A DNA stretch of 10,305 nucleotides. It comes from CAG-791 sp002449595. Lineage in GTDB: Bacteria; Bacillota; Clostridia; Lachnospirales; Lachnospiraceae. Made by a program: the position numbers and the translations under genes. Each line of letters begins with the position of its first letter. The first letter of the stretch is position 1. Positions 6,311 through 10,305 of the stretch are shown here, piece after piece. Where the stretch lies: NCBI GenBank assembly GCA_946539855.1, contig CAMNHV010000058.1, positions 1 through 10,305 on the forward strand. The letters run 5' to 3'. Below the pieces are notes generated by a model. That model did not search any database. It worked only from the letters and a program-made list of their open reading frames with translations, and had not been told where the DNA came from.

Positions 6311-7942
6311 TCACTCGACCTCGTTCTTCTTGTCTTCCTCGTGATATTCCTTTTCCGTGTTGACGCTCCACACATTCGAGCGGTCCGTCGTGCCGGAGAT
6401 GATATCCTTGACGGTCTCAAAGGAGGTGCACATCGAGTGGTCAATGTTGTTGTAGCGGTGCTGGCCGTTGCGCCCGACGCAGAAGAGGTTCGGGATCGTG
6501 TTCAGGTAATCGCGCAGCGTATCCATCTCGCTGTAAGTATCGAAGTAGGCGGGATAAGCCTTTTTCACGCGCTCGACGTGGAAGTCGAGGACCTCGTCCT
6601 CGCGGTCGATGAGGCCGAGCGTGACCATCTCTTTGATGCCGAGGTGCGCGAAATCTTCATCCTTCATGGACCAGAGCTGGTCGCCTTCATTGCAGAAATA
6701 TTCGAGGCCGACCCAGACTGTGTGCTCCAGGTCCTTGACGAGATAGGGCGACCAGTTGTTGTAGATCTGGAAGCGGCCCATCGTGACCGTGCGGTCGTGG
6801 ACGTAGACCCAGTTGTCCGGGACGATGCCGCCGACGGTCTTCATCTTTGTCTTGTTGACGAGCTTTAAGCGCGGGATCAGGACGCCGACCGTCATGTAGT
6901 CGCGGTAGGGGAGTCCTGCGGCGATGCGCGCGGGATCCGCCGGGACGTCGTTCATGCCGGCGACCAGGTCGCGGATCGGCATCGAGGAGATGACGACGTC
7001 GCCGTCCAGCGTGACTTCGGTTCCGGCAGGATCCAGACTGGAGGCGCTGACGCCTGCGTCAGCGGCACTGGCCTTTTTCCCATCCGTAACCACGTAAGTG
7101 ATGCCGGTGAGCCTGCCGTCGGGCGCCTTATTGATCTTCGTGACCTTCGCGTTCATGAGGATCGTGCCGCCGAGCTTCTCGATCTCCTGCGCGGTCACGT
7201 CCCAGAGCTGGCCGGGGCCGAGCTTCGGATAGCTGAATTCCTCGATGAGGGAGGTCTCGACCTTGCGGCCTTTCTTGCCGAATTTCTTCTCGATCGCGTT
7301 CTTTAAGACCGCGCTGACGGAGACGCCCTTGACGCGCTGCGCGCCCCAGGACGGGTCGATCTCGCTGGGGTGGCGTCCCCAGAGATTCGCGGTGTAATGC
7401 TCGAAGAACATGGAATAAAGCTTTTTCCCAAAGCGGTTGATGTAGAAGTCCTCGAGGGAGTTCTCCGGGCGCTTGAACAGGCACGCCTTCAGGTAGCTGA
7501 ATCCCGCAACGATCGTCGTGCCGAGGCCCATGTTCGTGAACGTCTCCGGCTTGAGCGAGATCGGGTAGTCGTAGAACTTCTGGTTGTAGAAGATGCGGCT
7601 CACGCGGTTCCTGCGGAGCATCACGCGGTCTTCCTTCTGCGGGTCCGGGCCGCCGGCGGTCAGCGTGGCTTTCCGGTCCAGAAGGACGTCGTCATAGGCG
7701 GGCGCGCCCTGCTTCGGGAGCATGTTGTCCCACCACTCATTGACTTCCGGCACCTTGGAAAAGAACCGGTGTCCGCCCATATCCATGCGGTTTCCGTTGT
7801 ATTCGACCGTGCGGGAGATGCCGCCGAACTTGCCGCTCTCCTCAAGGACGGTCACTTCATACTCATCCGACTTCGTGAGCAGCTCGTACGCTGCCGTAAG
7901 GCCCGCCGGGCCTGCGCCGATGATCAGGGCTTTCTTCTTCAT
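6311..7942 (-). CDS. FAD/NAD-dependent oxidoreductase (amine-oxidase / UDP-galactopyranose-mutase-like), 543 aa
   Basis: This is a flavoenzyme with an N-terminal Rossmann dinucleotide fold: GAGPAGL (Gly9, Gly11, Gly14), the ribose-binding acid at Glu34, then GGISRT (40-45) and GNRMDMGGHRFF, a pattern shared by UDP-galactopyranose mutases and related NAD_binding_8 proteins. A second FAD motif is near the C-terminus (CVGRNGQHRYNNIDHSM). The ATG at 7942 is preceded by GAGGTAGCAT on the minus strand, a good ribosome-binding site. Relatives are often found in polysaccharide clusters beside GT2 enzymes. Residues about 289-309 form an Ala/Ser/Asp-rich insert just before DGDVVISSMP, and the last 20 residues are strongly charged. 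A sugar or polyprenol-linked intermediate is a plausible substrate; true mutase activity is not established because overall length exceeds the usual 370-400 residues of UDP-galactopyranose mutase. Confidence 0.88.
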   Translation of the reverse strand: MKKKALIIGAGPAGLTAAYELLTKSDEYEVTVLEESGKFGGISRTVEYNGNRMDMGGHRFFSKVPEVNEWWDNMLPKQGAPAYDDVLLDRKATLTAGGPDPQKEDRVMLRRNRVSRIFYNQKFYDYPISLKPETFTNMGLGTTIVAGFSYLKACLFKRPENSLEDFYINRFGKKLYSMFFEHYTANLWGRHPSEIDPSWGAQRVKGVSVSAVLKNAIEKKFGKKGRKVETSLIEEFSYPKLGPGQLWDVTAQEIEKLGGTILMNAKVTKINKAPDGRLTGITYVVTDGKKASAADAGVSASSLDPAGTEVTLDGDVVISSMPIRDLVAGMNDVPADPARIAAGLPYRDYMTVGVLIPRLKLVNKTKMKTVGGIVPDNWVYVHDRTVTMGRFQIYNNWSPYLVKDLEHTVWVGLEYFCNEGDQLWSMKDEDFAHLGIKEMVTLGLIDREDEVLDFHVERVKKAYPAYFDTYSEMDTLRDYLNTIPNLFCVGRNGQHRYNNIDHSMCTSFETVKDIISGTTDRSNVWSVNTEKEYHEEDKKNEVE

Positions 7943-8103
7943 ATGCTACCTCGCGGAACTTATGATTACTGAATCGCAAACAGATCTATGGGGCGGTGCC
8001 GGACCGGCGTTCACCGGTCTGTCAGAAGCTGACTGAAAATACCGTATTATGTATCCGGCAGCCCATAAATAATCAACATATAGTTTATCACCAAAGGGGT
8101 CTG
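7943..8103. promoter_or_regulatory. Divergent intergenic region with hairpin and candidate minus-strand promoter
   Basis: An inverted repeat GACCGG-CGTTCA-CCGGTC (8002-8019, 6-bp perfect stem) lies between the divergent oxidoreductase and DUF6077-like genes. It has no T-run and so is more likely an operator or a leader structure than a terminator. On the minus strand TTGATT (complement of 8071-8076) and CATAAT (complement of 8046-8051) resemble -35 and -10 boxes, but their 19-bp spacing is long. On the plus strand AT-rich hexamers (TATTAT at 8045-8050, TATAGT at 8079-8084) are present without a matching -35. Promoter calls here are tentative. Confidence 0.4.
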
Positions 8104-8163
8104 ATGTATAGACAGAATGGGGCTTTGTGGGCTAAACTTGGTGGAAGAAATGCTGTATTTTAA
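8104..8163 (+). CDS. Possible 19-residue leader ORF
   Basis: An ATG at 8104 follows AAAGGGG (8093-8099) at 4 nt and reads 19 codons (MYRQNGALWAKLGGRNAVF) to a TAA at 8161-8163. I do not recognise the peptide. It lies in the 5' leader of the DUF6077-like gene and is followed by inverted repeats TCCTGC/GCAGGA (8168-8173/8192-8197) and GGCGCA/TGCGCC (8234-8239/8247-8252). This arrangement recalls translation-coupled or attenuation leaders, but there is no run of a single regulatory codon. It may be chance. Confidence 0.25.
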   Translation: MYRQNGALWAKLGGRNAVF

Positions 8164-8284
8164 GCGGTCCTGCGGCGGCATAGCGACGGCGGCAGGAGCG
8201 CGGGAGACGGACTTGTTGAAGCGGCCGGAAGCTGGCGCAGATTTGATGCGCCGCCGGTCTGCCGATTCATGGAAGGGGTGCCTG
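8164..8284 (+). promoter_or_regulatory. Structured leader upstream of the DUF6077-like gene
   Basis: The stretch holds a nested hairpin: GGCGCA (8234-8239) pairs with TGCGCC (8247-8252) around a 7-nt loop, flanked by CCGG at 8225-8228 and 8254-8257. GGAAGGGG (8271-8278) then lies 6 nt before a GTG at 8285. If translation began at the earlier ATG (8117) this would instead be coding for a 56-residue N-terminal extension with no membrane segment and no family-like features. Confidence 0.35.
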
Positions 8285-9664
8285 GTGAGGGCGATACTGA
8301 AATTACTGATTTTACTTGTTCATATGGTTCTGATCCCGGTGCTGGAGGGGCTTCTTCCCTGCAGCCTTCTTCCTGCTAAGAAAAGGACTTTGCCCGCCAT
8401 CATCCTGACCGGTTACGCCGTGACGTTCGCGACGCTTGAGCTGCTCGGCCTGCCGGTTTTGTTTTTGACGGAGCTCGGTGAGTTCCCGATCCTGAAGATC
8501 CTGTTTCTTGTCGTGTCGCTTGTGATTGCAGTGGCAGGCATCGTCCTGTGCGGCAGGAGCGGGAGCATCAGGCTCCTGCAGGGCTTCTTCGCCATCAGGA
8601 CAGGGAAAGAGAAGGATGGCGGGAAAAGGCTTTTCAACCTGATCCACGGAGAACCCGAGCAGGGGACGCCCCACGAGCACGGACTCAACGACGCGGCGAT
8701 CATGTGGACGCTGTTCGCGTGCCTCCTGATCGCGCAGCTGATCATGGCATATACGAGGGCTTATTTTGACGGCGACGACGCCTACTACGTGACGCAGTCC
8801 GTCATCACGTGGCAGACCGACACGATGTACCGCTACCTGCCGTACACCGGCATCACGACGACGGTCGACGCGCGGCACGCGCTGGCGCTGTTCCCGATGT
8901 GGGCGGCCTACCTCGCGAAGATGTCCGGCACGCACCCCACGATCATCCTGCACAGCATGATGCCGCTCGTCCTGATCCCGCTCGCGGACCTGGTCGTCTA
9001 TTGCCTCGTAAAGAAGCTGGCGGTGATGTCGATGAGGGGGGCGGCTGCGGCCGGCGCGCTGGCGGCTGCGGAAACCGCGGGAAGCGCTGCGGAGGAGGGC
9101 ATGGGAAGTGGGCTGGCGGCTTCGAAAGCCGCAGGAAGCGCTGCGGCGGCCTGCGAGGAAGACAGCCCGGAATTCCGGGCGAGCCTCAGCAGAATCACAG
9201 GCACTGCGGTGGCAATGACGGCGTTGCTCCAGATCTTCGGAAATGTGTCGATCTACACGCCGGAGACGTTTCTCATGATGCGCACGTGGCAGGGCAAGGC
9301 GATCCTTGCGGCGATCCTGCTTCCTGCGACATTCCTTGCGTTGGTGAATGTTGCGGAGAAGTATGCGGATGGCGCGCGTGCTGGAGAAAGCACAACGGGG
9401 GGCTCAGCCATGACGGCTGGCGAAGAAGAAGCCGAAGAAGGCTGGAAAGCGGAGCTCAAATTTGCGTATGCAGCCCTCGCGCTTCTCTGCGCGGCTTCGG
9501 GCATTTTTACTTCGATGGCGCCGCTTCTGATCTTCGGCCTGATTGCAGCAGCCGCACTTCTGATGCTCATCATGAAGCTTATTCCGCGAAAGGCGGCCGG
9601 CCTGCTCCTTATGTGCGGCCTGCCGTGCGTCTGCTACCTTGTGATGGCACTGCTCGCGATGTAA
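8285..9664 (+). CDS. Multi-spanning membrane protein, DUF6077-like
   Basis: This is an integral membrane protein whose exact role is unknown. I place the start at GTG 8285: it has a Shine-Dalgarno sequence at proper spacing and the protein then opens with a membrane segment (ILKLLILLVHMVLIPVL), whereas the upstream ATG at 8117 has none within range and adds a charged extension. About eight to ten hydrophobic segments follow. After the early segments comes a conserved-looking acidic stretch, YFDGDDAYYV, and then TVDARHALALFPMWAAYLAK, resembling DUF6077 proteins of Lachnospiraceae polysaccharide loci, which look like polyprenyl-sugar-dependent glycosyltransferase-type membrane proteins (recalled family resemblance, not searched). 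A low-complexity Ala/Gly/Glu insert follows a membrane segment at bases about 9035-9165, and a second charged insert lies at about 9370-9455. The 75-bp array begins 12 bp after the stop, so C-terminal truncation is possible. Confidence 0.75.
   Translation: MRAILKLLILLVHMVLIPVLEGLLPCSLLPAKKRTLPAIILTGYAVTFATLELLGLPVLFLTELGEFPILKILFLVVSLVIAVAGIVLCGRSGSIRLLQGFFAIRTGKEKDGGKRLFNLIHGEPEQGTPHEHGLNDAAIMWTLFACLLIAQLIMAYTRAYFDGDDAYYVTQSVITWQTDTMYRYLPYTGITTTVDARHALALFPMWAAYLAKMSGTHPTIILHSMMPLVLIPLADLVVYCLVKKLAVMSMRGAAAAGALAAAETAGSAAEEGMGSGLAASKAAGSAAAACEEDSPEFRASLSRITGTAVAMTALLQIFGNVSIYTPETFLMMRTWQGKAILAAILLPATFLALVNVAEKYADGARAGESTTGGSAMTAGEEEAEEGWKAELKFAYAALALLCAASGIFTSMAPLLIFGLIAAAALLMLIMKLIPRKAAGLLLMCGLPCVCYLVMALLAM
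9081..9146 (+). repeat. 54-bp-period direct repeat inside the DUF6077-like gene
   Basis: GAAGCGCTGCGG occurs at 9081-9092 and 9135-9146, each preceded by similar GGCGGCT-containing sequence, giving a period of 54 bp (18 codons). It encodes two copies of an Ala-Gly-Ser-Ala-Ala-rich stretch. As in the other inserts of this window, the spacing keeps the reading frame. Confidence 0.7.
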
Positions 9665-9689
9665 CGGAACGCCTGCGAGCGAATACTCT

Positions 9690-9705
9690 CGGGCCGGAGG
9701 GCCCG
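9690..9705. repeat. A-type GC hairpin (also at 9840-9855 and 10065-10080)
   Basis: CGGGCC-GGAG-GGCCCG in the first A unit, CGGGTC-CGAG-GGCCCG in the second and CGGGCC-AGAG-GGCCCG in the third. The 6-bp stem is kept in all three (the one stem change gives a T-G wobble), while the first loop base varies freely (G, C, A) before a constant GAG. After this hairpin the 45 bp to the unit end are identical in all three copies. Confidence 0.85.
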
Positions 9706-9719
9706 CTGCGGTAGCAGAT

Positions 9720-9775
9720 GTGTTCCCCTACTTGTTATCCAAACCGATCGTGAGCGAATACTTGTATGGGAACGC
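9720..9775. repeat. A-to-B inter-unit stem (also 9870-9925 and 10095-10150)
   Basis: Segment 2 of each A unit can pair with segment 1 of the following B unit: bases 9720-9727 pair with 9768-9775 (GTGTTCCC with GGGAACGC, one T-G wobble), and after one mismatch TAC 9729-9731 pairs with GTA 9764-9766. The loop contains box 1 of the B unit. Every A unit in the array is followed by a B unit, so the stem is available three times. Confidence 0.7.
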
Positions 9776-9793
9776 TGTCCATGCGGTAGCAAA

Positions 9794-9823
9794 TCTGCTC
9801 CACGGGATTGCCTGGGGAGCAGA
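9794..9823. repeat. B/C-type hairpin (also 9944-9973, 10019-10048, 10169-10198, 10243-10272)
   Basis: TCTGCTCC pairs with GGAGCAGA across a 14-nt loop in the units at 9752, 9977 and 10127. In the unit at 9902 the arms are TCTGCTTC and GAGGCAGA: the seventh pair changes from C-G to T-A on both sides and the sixth becomes a T-G wobble, so the 8-bp stem survives. In the unit at 10202 the arms are CCTGCTTC and GGAGCAGA, with one terminal mismatch and one wobble. This is direct covariation evidence for a selected or recently converted stem. Confidence 0.8.
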
Positions 9824-10305
9824 AGAGAGCGAATACTTCCGGGTCCGAGGGCCCGCTGCGGTAGCAGATGTGTTCCCCTACTTGTTATCCAAACCGATCG
9901 TGAGCGAATACTTGTATGGGAACGCTGTCCATGCGGTAGCAAATCTGCTTCACGGAACTGCCTGGGAGGCAGAAGAGAACGAATACTATCAAGACGAAAA
10001 TATCGATGCGGTAGCAAATCTGCTCCACGGGACTGCCTGGGGAGCAGAAGAGAGCGAATACTTCCGGGCCAGAGGGCCCGCTGCGGTAGCAGATGTGTTC
10101 CCCTACTTGTTATCCAAACCGATCGTGAGCGAATACTTGTATGGGAACGCTGTCCATGCGGTAGCAAATCTGCTCCACGGGATTGCCTGGGGAGCAGAAG
10201 AGAGCGAATACTATCAAGACGAAATATCGATGCGGTAGCAAACCTGCTTCGTGAGACTACTTGGGGAGCAGAAGTGAGCGAATACTATCAGGCAGAGACC
10301 ATTGA

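Larger units (their letters stand above)
9677..10305 (+). repeat. Tandem array of 75-bp two-box units, continuing past the window end
   Basis: GAGCGAATACT (box 1) begins at 9677, 9752, 9827, 9902, 9977 (one mismatch), 10052, 10127, 10202 and 10276: seven steps of exactly 75 bp and one of 74, caused by loss of one A in a run. Box 2, TGCGGTAGCARA, always follows after a 19-bp segment (18 in the eighth unit), and a 33-bp segment leads to the next box 1. There are three unit types. A (9677, 9827, 10052) has a GC hairpin in segment 1 and TGTGTTCCCC-type segment 2. B (9752, 9902, 10127) has TGTATGGGAACG in segment 1 and a TCTGCTCC hairpin in segment 2. C (9977, 10202) has ATCAAGACGAAA in segment 1 and the B-like hairpin. 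The ninth unit is cut by the window edge. No credible gene is seen in this 629-bp stretch; frames stay open merely because 75 is divisible by three. Confidence 0.95.

Noticed and set aside
6245..6868. 207-codon plus-strand open frame antisense to the oxidoreductase
   Set aside because: Begins inside the terminator region and its translation mirrors the complementary gene; no independent support.
7943..7955. Box-2-like GCGAGGTAGCA on the minus strand before the oxidoreductase start
   Set aside because: It is the ribosome-binding site of that gene, and no box 1 is found at the required 30-bp offset.
9720..10238. 172-codon frame giving a 25-residue repeat protein (SEYLYGN...AVANLLHG) in the array
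   Set aside because: Open because the period is 75 bp; the opposite strand is equally open. It has only a GTG start without a ribosome-binding site, a 1-bp deletion in the eighth unit breaks the frame, and changes in the dispersed copy are mostly non-synonymous in this frame with an internal stop.
9677..10305. CRISPR array
   Set aside because: Conserved boxes are only 11-12 bp, alternate with two spacer lengths, and the intervening segments recur identically among units; no cas genes are seen.

Overview
The window looks like a chromosomal cell-surface polysaccharide (glycan O-acylation) locus from a GC-rich, low-GC-type Gram-positive anaerobe. The best guess is a Lachnospiraceae-like clostridium. 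This rests on family resemblance (MBOAT plus DHHW/AlgJ-like pairs, small WDSL-type carrier proteins, a DUF6077-like membrane protein), purine-rich Shine-Dalgarno sites and strongly GC-biased third codon positions. No rRNA or marker gene is present, so the taxonomy is inference.

Layout. (1) Bases 1-3047, plus strand: a membrane-bound O-acyltransferase (MBOAT/AlgI/DltB family, 5' end outside the window), an AlgJ/AlgX-like SGNH acetyltransferase, and, after a 160-bp gap holding one copy of a repeat, an acyl carrier protein. (2) A convergent VOC/glyoxalase-fold protein (minus, 3056-3457). (3) A divergent extended -10 promoter drives a second MBOAT and a polyprenyl-phosphate-type GT2 glycosyltransferase (3554-6169). 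(4) A 15-bp-stem terminator at 6215-6248 separates these from a minus-strand FAD/NAD-dependent amine-oxidase/UDP-galactopyranose-mutase-like oxidoreductase (6311-7942). (5) A 342-bp divergent region (7943-8284) holds a hairpin, a possible 19-codon leader ORF and further inverted repeats. It precedes a multi-spanning DUF6077-like membrane protein (ending at 9664). (6) From 9677 to the window edge there is no credible gene. Instead there is a highly regular tandem array of 75-bp units.

How the genes may work together. MBOAT, SGNH acetyltransferase and carrier protein resemble the DltB-DltD-DltC logic of teichoic-acid D-alanylation and the AlgI-AlgJ logic of alginate O-acetylation. An acyl group held as a thioester would be passed through the membrane by the MBOAT and placed on an extracellular glycan by the SGNH enzyme. 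The GT2 enzyme would charge a polyprenyl phosphate with a sugar, the second MBOAT would modify another position or glycan, and the flavoenzyme would alter a sugar or acyl precursor. The substrate cannot be read from the sequence.

Most unusual content. The 75-bp array has two nearly invariant boxes (GAGCGAATACT and TGCGGTAGCARA) separated by variable segments of constant length (19 and 33 bp). It comes in three unit types (A, B, C) in the order AB-ABC-ABC-C'. The variable segments encode hairpins kept by wobble and compensatory changes, including one stem that joins neighbouring A and B units. A diverged single unit of exactly the same 75-bp period sits 5 kb away, directly upstream of the carrier-protein gene, so this is a dispersed family and not just a local satellite. 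A second theme is that several proteins carry short Ala/Gly/Ser/Glu-rich low-complexity inserts, some made of fresh DNA direct repeats; in both MBOATs the insert falls in the same loop.
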